Part shown: piece after piece, positions 25,915 through 36,577 of the stretch | How the letters are laid out: each line of letters opens with the position of its first letter | Numbering within the stretch: position 1 is the first letter of the stretch | From: Gemmatimonadota bacterium | Lineage (GTDB): Bacteria; Gemmatimonadota; Gemmatimonadetes; Gemmatimonadales; Gemmatimonadaceae | Length of the DNA: 64,000 nt | Assembly (NCBI GenBank): GCA_040388625.1 | Contig: JAZKBK010000003.1 | Coordinates: 62,001-126,000 of the forward strand | Direction of reading: 5' to 3' | The notes under the pieces: model-generated | Seen by the model: only the letters and a program-made list of their open reading frames with translations | The model's database searches: none | Told to the model about the DNA's origin: nothing | Translations under genes and position numbers: made by a program

Positions 25915-27476
25915 TAACGTCTGGGTGTGAGAAGTGCGAGCGGAAGAATCACCTCTTCCGGTGAAACGCCGCCATGCAGGAACGATCCGCGATAACGACT
26001 CTGATATTCGCGAAGCTTTGTCGGGTACACGAAGAAGCAATCGTTGCGCGCGAGGAGAGTGTTCACATTATGGCCCCGGTGCGGAAGTTTCAATGTGTCG
26101 GGATTCGGGAACAGCAACGCCTGATCGGCCGATTCCGCGCGGAGATCCTCGCCGAATTTGTACCGGAGGTTGGCGCTTGCATCGCGCTTGGCGAATACCG
26201 TCGCCGGCGTGTTGCAGTGGATCGAGCCATGATCGGTCGTCAACAGCACCGAGACCTTTCGCGCCGACGCCTCGCGCAGCAGGCCCAGCAGCGCCGACCG
26301 TTCGAACCACTGACGCGTAAGACGGCGCAGCGCAATCTCGTCACGCGCCACTTCATAAAGGATCTGCGACTCGCTACGGCCATGCGTCAGCAGATCGACG
26401 AAATTGAACACGAAAGCGCTCACACCCTCCGGCGCGATCGCCGTCCCCATGTGACGAGCGAGGTCGTCCGATCCGGCAGCGGTCGATATCTTCTGGTACC
26501 GCACATGGGTCTCGCCACGCAGCTCCCGGAGATGCGCCTCCAGAAGCTCGCGCTCGTGCGCGTTGAGAGACTCATCGTCCTGCGCTCCCCACCACTCCGG
26601 GAAACGCGTCGCGATCTCGCCTGGAAAGAGTCCGCTGAACAGCGAGTTCCGTGAGTACGGAGTGGCCGTCGGAAGCACGGCGTAATAGTGCGTCGTCTCG
26701 ACTTCGAAGTACGGCGCAAGCAACGGCTCCAGGACCCGCCACTGGTCCAGACGAAGGCAGTCGACCACGATGAATACCGCCGCCTTTTCGCGTTCCAGAA
26801 TCGGTGTCAGGAATTCGCCGACTATGTCGATCGAGAGTGCAGGACGCTCGCCATTCAGGTCCGCCAGCCAGGCGGGATACGCCGTCTGCATGTAGTCGGC
26901 AAACTCGCGATGCATGTCGCTGTACAGGCCCTGGAGCGAATCGTACAGCCCACGCTCGTCGGCTTCGGCCAGATCCACGTCCCAACGCATCAGCTCGTCG
27001 TATCGCTCGATCCACCCGCGCCAGTCGAGATCCCGCGCGCGCTCCAGCTCCAGCGCGCGGAACCGCTCCACGAACGCACGCGCAATCGCCTGCGACCTGA
27101 TTCGGGGCCCGTCCAGAATGCGCGTGATGACGGATAGCACCTGCCGCGGATTCACAGGCTTGACGAGATAATCCCGGATGTTCGCGCCGATCGCCTCGCG
27201 CAGCGTCGAATCCTCCTCGCTCTTGGTGACCATCACCACGGGAAGATTCGGCGCAATTTCGCGGACTTCGCGGTACGCTTCCAAACCACGCGTTCCCGGC
27301 ATCTGCTCGTCCAACAGGAGCAGATCAAACGTTTCTCTGCGCAACAGCTCGACCGCGTCATCCGCGTTCGTCACGCATTCCACGTCGTATCCCTTGGAAC
27401 GCAGGAAAATGCAGTGTGATTCGAGAAGGTCGCTCTCGTCATCCACCCACAGGACAGATTTTGCTCTCAAAGCCAT
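25914..27476 (-). CDS. porX: PorX-type response regulator with PglZ alkaline-phosphatase-fold domain
   Basis: This 520-residue protein has a receiver domain at 1-125 (VDDESD acidic pocket, phospho-acceptor Asp56 in LLLLDEQMPG, Lys in YLVKPVN). A helical linker follows to about 200, then a PglZ domain: FIVVDCLRLDQW, LPTATPYSRNSLFSG with the Thr/Ser nucleophile region, and TTDHGSIHCN for metal binding. In Bacteroidota PorX controls type IX secretion and is an oligonucleotide phosphodiesterase. Here the role is inferred from family. No histidine kinase adjoins it. It leads a long envelope run, with its stop overlapping the exporter start. The ATG at 27476 was chosen; TTG at 27512 is in frame. 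Confidence 0.88.
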   Translation of the reverse strand: MALRAKSVLWVDDESDLLESHCIFLRSKGYDVECVTNADDAVELLRRETFDLLLLDEQMPGTRGLEAYREVREIAPNLPVVMVTKSEEDSTLREAIGANIRDYLVKPVNPRQVLSVITRILDGPRIRSQAIARAFVERFRALELERARDLDWRGWIERYDELMRWDVDLAEADERGLYDSLQGLYSDMHREFADYMQTAYPAWLADLNGERPALSIDIVGEFLTPILEREKAAVFIVVDCLRLDQWRVLEPLLAPYFEVETTHYYAVLPTATPYSRNSLFSGLFPGEIATRFPEWWGAQDDESLNAHERELLEAHLRELRGETHVRYQKISTAAGSDDLARHMGTAIAPEGVSAFVFNFVDLLTHGRSESQILYEVARDEIALRRLTRQWFERSALLGLLREASARKVSVLLTTDHGSIHCNTPATVFAKRDASANLRYKFGEDLRAESADQALLFPNPDTLKLPHRGHNVNTLLARNDCFFVYPTKLREYQSRYRGSFLHGGVSPEEVILPLALLTPRR

Positions 27477-27557
27477 GGCTTCATAAAGGTATCCGCCCCG
27501 CCGTTCGGACAAGCGTTCAATGTAGCCCCTCCTCCGTTATGTGCCTAGATTCCGCGC

Positions 27558-28019
27558 GTGACCGCCATCCCTGTCCAGCCCGCGGTGAGCCAGGTCGCCC
27601 CGCGCGCCCCGCTCCCACCCGCCCCTCCGTACTCGCTCGAGCCGGTTCTGTTCGCAATTCCCGCCCTGGCAGAATGTGCAGGATCGGCGGCGCTTGGCGG
27701 GGATCGCGAAATGGCGCTGGCGGCACTCACTACCGCACGGTTGATGCTCGCGACGATTCCGCCGATTCTTCTGCCCGAAGCAGAGCGCGTAACGCGCGCC
27801 GAACGCGCCCGAAGCTGGCTCTCGGCACTCACCATGCCTCAACCGGCGCGGATGGCAATCCTGCGCTCGATCGACGCCAGTGTTTCAGGCGGCATGGATG
27901 CAGCAGCCAGCCTCCGCGAGCTGATGCAAGTTCTCACCGGACACCTCTCTCCAGCAGCGCTCACCGAGCTTGGCATGCTCGCTGAGAGGCTCCGTCTATA
28001 TTACGAGCAAACCCCTTAG
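27558..28019 (+). CDS. Uncharacterised Ala/Leu-rich protein before yebC
   Basis: This 153-residue protein from a GTG start is not one I recognise. It begins with a Pro-rich segment (PRAPLPPAPPYSLEP) and continues as an all-helical region rich in Ala, Leu and Arg. The fragments LAALTTARLMLATIPPILLPEAERVTRAERARSWL and LTGHLSPAALTELGMLAERLRLYYEQ show the repetitive helical character. No signal peptide or clear TM is visible. It is divergent from porX and 15 bp upstream of yebC, so probably in the recombination-gene transcript. Codon pattern is like the neighbours, which supports it as real. Helical bundle or tetratricopeptide-like scaffolds are possibilities only. Confidence 0.6.
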   Translation: MTAIPVQPAVSQVAPRAPLPPAPPYSLEPVLFAIPALAECAGSAALGGDREMALAALTTARLMLATIPPILLPEAERVTRAERARSWLSALTMPQPARMAILRSIDASVSGGMDAAASLRELMQVLTGHLSPAALTELGMLAERLRLYYEQTP

Positions 28020-28034
28020 ACTGACTCAGGATCC

Positions 28035-28778
28035 ATGGCTGGACATAGTAAATGGAAGCAAATCAAGCACTACAAGGCCGCCACAGACGCGAAGCGCGGC
28101 GCGCATTTCACCAAGTTGATCCGTGAGATCACCATGGCCGCCAAACTCGGCGGCGGTGATCCAGCCGGCAATCCCCGCCTCCGGACGGCAATAGACACAG
28201 CGAAAGCGGCGTCCATGCCCAAGGAAAACATCGAGCGCGCCGTGAAGAAGGGCACCGGTGAGCTCGAGGGCGTGGAATATCAGGACGTCACGTACGAGGG
28301 CTACGGACCGGGCGGCGTTGCGATCATGATCTTCACCGTCACCGACAACCCCACCCGCACCGTGGCCGACGTTCGCCACAAACTGTCGCATGGCGGTGGG
28401 AATCTCGGAGCGGCCAATTCCGTCTCCTTCATGTTCGATCGAAAGGGCCAGATCTACGTCGACGCCGGCAAGTACGACGAAGACGCGATGATGGAGAAGG
28501 CACTCGACGCGGGCGCCGAGGATTTCGCGCGCGAGGACGAACAGTACGTCATCACCACTGCGCCCAACTCGCTCCACGAAGTTCAGGGAGCGCTGGAGTC
28601 CGGTGGCGTCGAAGTCACGCAGTCGGAAGTGTCGTATCTCCCCAAGACGACGGTCCAGGTGTCCGGCAGCACCGCCACCTCTCTGCTCAAGCTGCTCGAA
28701 TCACTCGAAGACCTCGACGACGTCCAGCGAGTCGTCGCCAACTTCGAGATGGACGCCGACGAAATGGCCACGGCGTAG
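28035..28778 (+). CDS. yebC: YebC/PmpR-family protein
   Basis: This 247-residue protein opens with the hallmark MAGHSKWKQIKHYKAATDAKRG and continues with FTKLIREITMAAKLGGGDP, MPKENIERAVKKGTGE, GYGPGGVAIM and a three-domain length typical of the family. YebC proteins were annotated as transcription regulators. Recent work on relatives links them to translation of proline stretches, and the present protein's role is open. The gene is immediately upstream of ruvC (stop TAG and GTG start share a base), the usual yebC-ruvCAB layout. Confidence 0.95.
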   Translation: MAGHSKWKQIKHYKAATDAKRGAHFTKLIREITMAAKLGGGDPAGNPRLRTAIDTAKAASMPKENIERAVKKGTGELEGVEYQDVTYEGYGPGGVAIMIFTVTDNPTRTVADVRHKLSHGGGNLGAANSVSFMFDRKGQIYVDAGKYDEDAMMEKALDAGAEDFAREDEQYVITTAPNSLHEVQGALESGGVEVTQSEVSYLPKTTVQVSGSTATSLLKLLESLEDLDDVQRVVANFEMDADEMATA

Positions 28779-29293
28779 TGCTCGTGCTCGGCATCGACCC
28801 CGGTACCGCGGTTACCGGCTACGGGGTCGTGCGCGGCGAGCGTCTCGGCGCCGCTTCACTCATCGAATGCGGCGTCATCCGCACCAAACCGCGCGAGCCG
28901 CTGCCGGTGCGTCTGCAGGAGATCTACGACGGTGTCAGCGAGCTCATTCGCACTCATCGACCAGACACGCTCGCAGTGGAAGATGTCTTCTACGCACACA
29001 ACGTTCGGACAACCATCGTGCTCGGCCATGCGCGCGGCGTCATCCTGCTCGCCGGCCAGCAGGCGGGGATCGAGATCGTCGAGTATCCTCCCGCGGAGAT
29101 CAAGAAGGCCGTCGTCGGAAACGGCGCCGCAACCAAGACACAGGTGCAGTTCATGCTCACACGCCTGTTGCGACTCAAGTCTGTGCCCACGCCATCCGAC
29201 GCAGCGGATGGCGTTGCTGCAGCACTGACCTGCGTCATGTCGTCGCGCGCTCCGGCACTCGCTGCTCGCGCACGTCCCGTCGGTCGCGTCTAG
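28778..29293 (+). CDS. ruvC: Holliday junction resolvase RuvC
   Basis: This 171-residue endonuclease cleaves Holliday junctions presented by RuvAB. Catalytic acidic residues are visible in LVLGIDPGTAVTGYGVV (Asp6-7 region), LAVEDVFYAHN (Glu) and PSDAADGVAAALT (the Asp pair). The GTG start overlaps the yebC stop. RuvA follows 41 bp downstream. Confidence 0.95.
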   Translation: MLVLGIDPGTAVTGYGVVRGERLGAASLIECGVIRTKPREPLPVRLQEIYDGVSELIRTHRPDTLAVEDVFYAHNVRTTIVLGHARGVILLAGQQAGIEIVEYPPAEIKKAVVGNGAATKTQVQFMLTRLLRLKSVPTPSDAADGVAAALTCVMSSRAPALAARARPVGRV

Positions 29294-29334
29294 CTCGCCC
29301 CGGACCAACACACTGAGCTCACGATGATTTCACG

Positions 29335-29937
29335 ATGATCTCGCGCATACGCGGAACGCTCGAAGCCAAGGACCTGGATCGCGTGGAGATTGCGACGCCA
29401 GGCGGCGTCGCCTACATGCTGCAGATCCCCCTCTCGGTGTATGAAACACTTCCGTCAGTCGGCGAGCCGGTCTCGCTCTACACGTCGCTGATCGTCAAGG
29501 AAGATGGGTGGCAGCTGTTTGGATTCGCGTCGCAGCTGGAACGGCGCCTGTTCGATCTGGTGCGTACTGCGAACGGTGTCGGACCCGCACTCGCACTCAG
29601 TCTCCTTTCATCGCTCACGGCGGCCCGGCTCGTTCGAGCCATCGTCGAGAAGGATACTGCGACTCTGCAGAGCGTCCCGCGAGTTGGAAAGAAGAAAGCC
29701 GAGCAGATGATCCTCGATCTCGCCATCAAGATGCGCGACGTCGACGTCACAGAGACATTCGGCGGCGCGCCCGCTCCCGGCGCTGCTGCGGAAGATGCGA
29801 TCCGGGCGCTCGTGTCGCTTGGATATTCACTCGCTGACGCGGAGCGCGCCGTCCGCGCGACTCTTGATGCCAGTACCGGTCCGCTTGCTGCTACCGATCT
29901 CATTCGTAACGCCCTGGCCCGCATCGCTGCCCGTTAG
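29335..29937 (+). CDS. ruvA: Holliday junction DNA helicase subunit RuvA
   Basis: This 200-residue tetrameric junction-binding protein guides RuvB. It starts MISRIRGTLEAKDLDRVEI (OB fold). Helix-hairpin-helix motifs are at TANGVGPALALSLLSSL and VPRVGKKKAEQMILDL. A linker follows, then the C-terminal UBA-like domain III (DAIRALVSLGYSLADAERAVRA) that contacts RuvB. The start is preceded by a near duplicate of the initiation site (ACGATGATTTC / ACGATGATCTC), but the first copy meets a stop at once. RuvB is separated from it by an aminotransferase gene. Confidence 0.94.
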   Translation: MISRIRGTLEAKDLDRVEIATPGGVAYMLQIPLSVYETLPSVGEPVSLYTSLIVKEDGWQLFGFASQLERRLFDLVRTANGVGPALALSLLSSLTAARLVRAIVEKDTATLQSVPRVGKKKAEQMILDLAIKMRDVDVTETFGGAPAPGAAAEDAIRALVSLGYSLADAERAVRATLDASTGPLAATDLIRNALARIAAR

Positions 29938-29991
29938 CGACTCGCGACAAACCATTCATCGCACGACGCGACAGTCGTGACTCGGCAACCC

Positions 29992-31149
29992 ATGACAAAG
30001 ACAGCACGCCGGACGAGTACTTTCAACGAGTCGGTTATCCGGGAGATGACGCGGATTGCGCACCGCACCGGCGCGGTGAATCTCGCGCAGGGTTTCCCCG
30101 ATTTCCCGATGCCGGCGCCCATGAAGGAGGCAGCGTGCGCAGCGATCCTGGGTGACATCAATCAGTACGCGATAACATGGGGTGCACCAGCGCTACGCAT
30201 CGCGATCGCGGAGAAGTATCGCCGCTGGTACGACATGCCGGTCGACCCGGATACGGAGATAACGGTCACGTGCGGCGCGACCGAAGCGATGGCGGCGACA
30301 TTCATGGCGCTCATCGATCCGGGCGACGAGGTGATCATACTCGAGCCGTTCTATGAGAACTATGGGCCCGACGCAGAGCTCGCCGGCGCGAAGCCGATCT
30401 TCGTTCCGTTGATCGCGCCGAACTGGGATCTGGACATCGAGCGCCTCGCCGCATCGATCACGGCACGCACGCGTGCGATCGTTCTCAACACGCCACACAA
30501 TCCCACTGGCAAGGTATTCTCGCGCGCCGAGATCTCGGCTGTCGCGGAGCTGGCGCAGCGACACAACCTGCTCGTCTTCACCGATGAGATTTACGAGCAC
30601 CTCGTGTACGCGGGCCACCATCATCCGATCGCGACCTGGCCCGGAATGCGCGAGCGCACGGTCACGATATCGGGGCTTTCCAAGACATTTTCGTGCACCG
30701 GCTGGCGTCTCGGCTACGCGATCGCGCCGCGCGAGCTGACGAATGCGATACGCAAGGTTCACGACTTCCTCACCGTCGGTGCGTCCGCACCATTGCAGGC
30801 CGCCGGCGCGGTTGGAATGGCCTTCGACGCGGATTACTACAACCATCTTCAACTCGCATACAAGCAACGCCGCGACGTGATGATGACCGCACTGGTGAAG
30901 GCGGGCTTCTCGTGCGGCGTTCCCGACGGCGCGTATTACGTGCTGGCCGACTTCAGCGCGATCGATCCCGGCCGGAACGATCGCGACTTCGCCGTCTGGC
31001 TGGCCGAGACGATCGGCGTCGCGACAGTACCGGGAACGAGCTTCTATGGCGATCCAGGTCGCGGAACCTCGTCCGTCCGTTTTGCGTTCTGCAAGACCTT
31101 CGAGACACTCGGTCGCGCGGCCGAACGACTCGACCAGCTCAGCCGGTGA
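29992..31149 (+). CDS. Kynurenine/methionine-type aminotransferase
   Basis: This 385-residue fold-type I aminotransferase has VNLAQGFPDFPMP, YAITWGAPALRIAIAEKY and LNTPHNPTGKVF. It also has FTDEIYEHLVY, the PLP lysine in SGLSKTFSCTGWRLGYA, and the substrate Arg in SSVRFAFCKT. The 'NLAQGFPDFP' and 'HNPTGKVF' wording is that of the kynurenine-oxoglutarate/YbdL methionine aminotransferase group. An in-frame GTG at 29977 would add five residues. It interrupts the ruvA-ruvB order. Nothing suggests a link to recombination. Confidence 0.87.
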   Translation: MTKTARRTSTFNESVIREMTRIAHRTGAVNLAQGFPDFPMPAPMKEAACAAILGDINQYAITWGAPALRIAIAEKYRRWYDMPVDPDTEITVTCGATEAMAATFMALIDPGDEVIILEPFYENYGPDAELAGAKPIFVPLIAPNWDLDIERLAASITARTRAIVLNTPHNPTGKVFSRAEISAVAELAQRHNLLVFTDEIYEHLVYAGHHHPIATWPGMRERTVTISGLSKTFSCTGWRLGYAIAPRELTNAIRKVHDFLTVGASAPLQAAGAVGMAFDADYYNHLQLAYKQRRDVMMTALVKAGFSCGVPDGAYYVLADFSAIDPGRNDRDFAVWLAETIGVATVPGTSFYGDPGRGTSSVRFAFCKTFETLGRAAERLDQLSR

Positions 31150-31178
31150 GCCGTGCGACGGCTGCGGTGGCGGAATTA

Positions 31179-31193
31179 GTTGACTGAGTCAAC
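31179..31193. promoter_or_regulatory. Palindrome upstream of ruvB (possible operator/promoter)
   Basis: GTTGACTGAGTCAAC is a perfect inverted repeat (7-bp arms, one central base) about 37 bp before the ruvB start. Its left arm contains a -35-like TTGACT. Further down, TTGTTT (31195-31200) and TATGTT (31218-31223) are 17 bp apart and would give a nearly leaderless ruvB transcript. A repressor such as LexA binding here is conjecture. Confidence 0.4.
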
Positions 31194-31229
31194 CTTGTTT
31201 TCGGTGTATCTTCGGGATATGTTTGAACG

Positions 31230-32285
31230 ATGCCGGAAGTAGCTTTGGACACCCAATCCATGTCCCGCGCCGAGATCACCACACCGGAAGTCATCGCCGA
31301 CGAATCTGTCGTCGAGCTTTCGCTCAGACCGCAGAAACTGGCAGAGTTCATCGGCCAGCCCAAGGTCAAGGACTCGCTCCGCATCTACATCGATGCGGCG
31401 CTCGCGCGGCGCGAGCCGCTGGACCACACGCTCTTCTTCGGCCCGCCGGGACTTGGCAAGACCACGCTTGCGGAGCTGATAGCGCGCGAGCTGGGCGTGA
31501 ACATCCACTCGACGTCGGGGCCGGCGCTGGAAAAACCGGGAGATCTCGTCGGAACTCTGACCAACATGCGCGCCGGCGATATCCTCTTCATCGACGAGAT
31601 TCATCGTCTGCGTCCCGTGATCGAGGAGTTCCTCTATCCCGCGATGGAGGATTACAAGATCGACATCAGATTGTCCGAAGGCCCCAAGGCACAGACGATC
31701 ACGATGGCGATCGAGCGATTCACGCTCATCGGTGCGACGACGCGGCTCGGCATGCTCACAGCACCGCTGCGCGCGCGCTTCGGGATCGAGCAGCGACTCA
31801 ACTACTATCCGGTGGAGGCGCTAGAGCTGATCGTCCGCCGCACTGCAGAAGTGCTGAAGACGGAGATCGACGTCCACGGCACGCATGAAATTGCGCGTCG
31901 TTCACGCGGCACACCGCGCGTCGCGAACCGGCTGCTGCGCAGGGTGCGCGACTACGCCCAGGTGCGCGCCGATGGAATCATCACGTTGCCAGTGGCTGAC
32001 GAAGCGCTGCAGATGCTCGACGTCGATCAGTTCGGACTGGACGACATGGATTCGCGCATTCTCAAGACCATCATCGAGAAGTTCGAGGGCGGTCCGGTAG
32101 GAATAACGACCATCGCTGCAGCAGTCGGCGAGGATGCTGGAACGCTCGAGGAAGTATACGAGCCGTTCCTCGTGCAGAACGGATTTCTCCAGCGCACTCC
32201 ACGTGGACGAGTCGCAACGCCGCAGGCGTACCGTCACTTCGGATACACGCCACCAGCGCAAGCACAGCAAACCAGTTTGCTCTGA
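31230..32285 (+). CDS. ruvB: Holliday junction DNA helicase RuvB
   Basis: This 351-residue AAA+ motor drives branch migration. Motifs are [12 protein letters not shown], Walker [18 protein letters not shown], Walker [11 protein letters not shown], sensor [21 protein letters not shown] with the arginine finger, and the C-terminal winged helix ([19 protein letters not shown]). The start at 31230 includes a variable N-terminus; an in-frame ATG at 31260 is possible. It is the last gene before a strong terminator at 32302-32336. Confidence 0.95.
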   Translation: MPEVALDTQSMSRAEITTPEVIADESVVELSLRPQKLAEFIGQPKVKDSLRIYIDAALARREPLDHTLFFGPPGLGKTTLAELIARELGVNIHSTSGPALEKPGDLVGTLTNMRAGDILFIDEIHRLRPVIEEFLYPAMEDYKIDIRLSEGPKAQTITMAIERFTLIGATTRLGMLTAPLRARFGIEQRLNYYPVEALELIVRRTAEVLKTEIDVHGTHEIARRSRGTPRVANRLLRRVRDYAQVRADGIITLPVADEALQMLDVDQFGLDDMDSRILKTIIEKFEGGPVGITTIAAAVGEDAGTLEEVYEPFLVQNGFLQRTPRGRVATPQAYRHFGYTPPAQAQQTSLL

Positions 32286-32301
32286 TGTTGACCATGTACG
32301 C

Positions 32302-32336
32302 AAAGAAGCTCCGAGGAATTCCGCGGAGCTTCTTTT
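32302..32336 (+). terminator. Intrinsic terminator after ruvB
   Basis: A perfect 12-bp stem (AAAGAAGCTCCG at 32302-32313 with its complement at 32324-32335) encloses a ten-base loop and ends in a TTTT run (32333-32336). It lies 16 bp after the ruvB stop. Confidence 0.85.
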
Positions 32337-32422
32337 CTCGCGGGGTTGCCGCCGCTACGGATCCATGCCAATGATCCTGCGAATACAAGGTCGTCTGATA
32401 ACCCAGTCAATCAGCCAGCCCG

Positions 32423-32450
32423 TGCCAGGGACGAGACTCGAACTCGCACC
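32423..32450 (-). other. tRNA 3'-end-like fragment
   Basis: On the minus strand these 28 bases read as a T-arm plus 3' acceptor strand: GGTGCGAGTTCGAGTCTCG, then TCCCTGGCA. The T-stem GCGAG/CTCGT pairs with one G-T, and the loop is a standard TTCGAGT. The acceptor strand CCCTGGCA looks like a tRNA-Leu end, but no complementary GCCAGGG 5' strand or regular anticodon arm lies upstream, and CCA is absent. It is therefore not an intact tRNA gene; a remnant or attachment-site scar is possible. Confidence 0.4.
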
Positions 32451-32488
32451 GCCGCAGCAGGGTTATCATTATCCTGCATAAGCCTCCC

Positions 32489-34988
<2,500 letters not shown>

Positions 34989-34994
34989 CGAGCT

Positions 34995-35588
34995 GTGGCT
35001 GTACTCGACATTCGCGTTCTTGGAGACCCGATCCTGCGTGAGCGCACCGAAGCTCTTCGAGCTGTTACCGACGAGGTTCGTGCGCTCGTAGCCGACATGT
35101 TCGAAACGATGCGCGCCGCAGAGGGGATTGGTCTCGCCGCGCCGCAGGTCGGCCGCAAGGAGCGTGTCTTCGTGATGGATGTAGATGACGAGCCGATGGC
35201 GATGGTGAATCCCGAGATCATCGAGCGCCAAGGCTCCGAGCGCGCGGAAGAGGGCTGCCTTTCCATCCCGGAGATTTTCGGCGATGTGGATCGCGCAACG
35301 CGGATAATCGTGCGAGCGCTCGACGCCGAGGGCAAGCAGTTCGAGGTCGAGCTTACCGATCTCGCCGCCCGATGCGTGCAACACGAGCTGGACCACCTCG
35401 ACGGCAAGCTCTTCATCGACTACATGAGCCTGATCAAGCGCAAGTTCACGGCGCGGAAGTGGGAGAAGGAAGCGGTCAATTATCCGGGTTTCATTCGCAA
35501 GCTAGAGCCCGGGAAGGCGCATTCACGCAAGTCCCGCTCGCGCAAATCGACGGATCCTGCCGCGCCACCCTTCGAGCCGGAGCTCTGA
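34995..35588 (+). CDS. def: Peptide deformylase with basic C-terminal extension
   Basis: This 197-residue metalloenzyme removes the formyl group from nascent proteins. The three motifs are GIGLAAPQVG, EGCLSIPE (Cys metal ligand) and QHELDHLDG (two His ligands, catalytic Glu). The start is GTG at 34995. After the core, about 50 residues form a Lys/Arg/Ser-rich tail (KAHSRKSRSRKS) that is longer than in E. coli Def and may contact the ribosome. fmt follows seven bases downstream. Confidence 0.94.
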   Translation: MAVLDIRVLGDPILRERTEALRAVTDEVRALVADMFETMRAAEGIGLAAPQVGRKERVFVMDVDDEPMAMVNPEIIERQGSERAEEGCLSIPEIFGDVDRATRIIVRALDAEGKQFEVELTDLAARCVQHELDHLDGKLFIDYMSLIKRKFTARKWEKEAVNYPGFIRKLEPGKAHSRKSRSRKSTDPAAPPFEPEL

Positions 35589-35595
35589 CCTTTCC

Positions 35596-36522
35596 ATGCG
35601 CGTAATGTTCTGGGGCACACCCGATTTCGCCGCACCAGCGCTGCGCGCGCTCGTCGGCGAGGGGTTCGAGGTCTGCGCCGTCGTTACTCGTCCGGACAGG
35701 CCCGTGGGGCGCAATCGCGTGCTCACGCAGCCCGCGGTCAAGCAGATCGCAATCGAGGAGTCGCTCCCCGTCTTCCAACCCGAGTCGCCGCGGGACGAAG
35801 ACTTCCGCGAGCTCGTCGAGGCGGTCGCGCCGGATCTTTCCGTCGTCGTCGCCTATGGCCACATCCTGCCGCGCGCCATAATCGACGCGCCCACACACGG
35901 CACACTCAACATTCACGCGTCGCTGCTGCCAGCCCTCCGTGGCGCATCTCCAATTCAGGGCGCGATCCGGGAGGGGCTGACCGAAACTGGTGTCACCATC
36001 ATGCGGATGGTACCCGCCCTCGATGCCGGCCCGATCATTCTCCAGTCGCGCACGCCGATAGCCGATGACGAGACCTACGGAGAGCTCCAGGGCCGCCTGT
36101 CCGAGCTCGGCGCGCTCGCTCTGATCGAGGCGCTCACACTGATCGAGCTGGGCCACGTAACCGAGCATGCTCAGGACGATTCACTGGCGACCTACGCGGC
36201 CAAAGTGGATCGAGACACTACTCGCATCGACTGGTCGCTCAGCGAGCATCAGGTTGCCAACGTGATACGCGCCTACGACCCCAAGCCGGGCGCCTGGACG
36301 ACCCACCGCGGGGCCGATCTCAAGCTTTTCGGGGCAAGACGCATTTTCGACATGTCCGGGTCTCCTGGGGAGGTACTCGCCGCCGATGAGGATGGCCTCG
36401 TCGTTGCATGTGGCGACGGCGCTGTCCGACTCTGCGATGTGCAGCCAGCCGGCAAGCGACGCATGCAGGCGATCGACTGGCATCGCGGCCGTGGTATCTC
36501 CATAGGCGATTCGCTCGGCTAA
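35596..36522 (+). CDS. fmt: Methionyl-tRNA formyltransferase
   Basis: This 308-residue enzyme formylates initiator Met-tRNA using 10-formyl-THF. It starts MRVMFWGTPDFAAPALRALV. The catalytic block LNIHASLLPALRGASPIQ (Asn, His, with the Asp in MVPALDAGPI) is typical of the family. The C-terminal domain contains RIDWSLSEHQVANVIRAYDPKPGAWT. It closes the queA-tgt-yajC-def-fmt run, and an intrinsic terminator follows within 25 bp. Confidence 0.95.
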   Translation: MRVMFWGTPDFAAPALRALVGEGFEVCAVVTRPDRPVGRNRVLTQPAVKQIAIEESLPVFQPESPRDEDFRELVEAVAPDLSVVVAYGHILPRAIIDAPTHGTLNIHASLLPALRGASPIQGAIREGLTETGVTIMRMVPALDAGPIILQSRTPIADDETYGELQGRLSELGALALIEALTLIELGHVTEHAQDDSLATYAAKVDRDTTRIDWSLSEHQVANVIRAYDPKPGAWTTHRGADLKLFGARRIFDMSGSPGEVLAADEDGLVVACGDGAVRLCDVQPAGKRRMQAIDWHRGRGISIGDSLG

Positions 36523-36544
36523 TCACCCGCGCGTCCTGGCGTAC

Positions 36545-36577
36545 GCGGCCCGGACGCGAGGCGGGCCGCCAGTTTTT
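36545..36577 (+). terminator. Intrinsic terminator after fmt
   Basis: An 8-bp GC stem (GCGGCCCG 36545-36552, CGGGCCGC 36562-36569) with a nine-base loop is followed by CAG and TTTTT (36573-36577). Confidence 0.8.

Noticed and set aside
29323..29334. Earlier ruvA start at the duplicated ATGATTTC
   Set aside because: That frame meets TGA after four codons.
32399..32486. Intact tRNA gene between ruvB and queA
   Set aside because: The 5' acceptor strand and a regular anticodon arm are missing; only the 3' end is tRNA-like.
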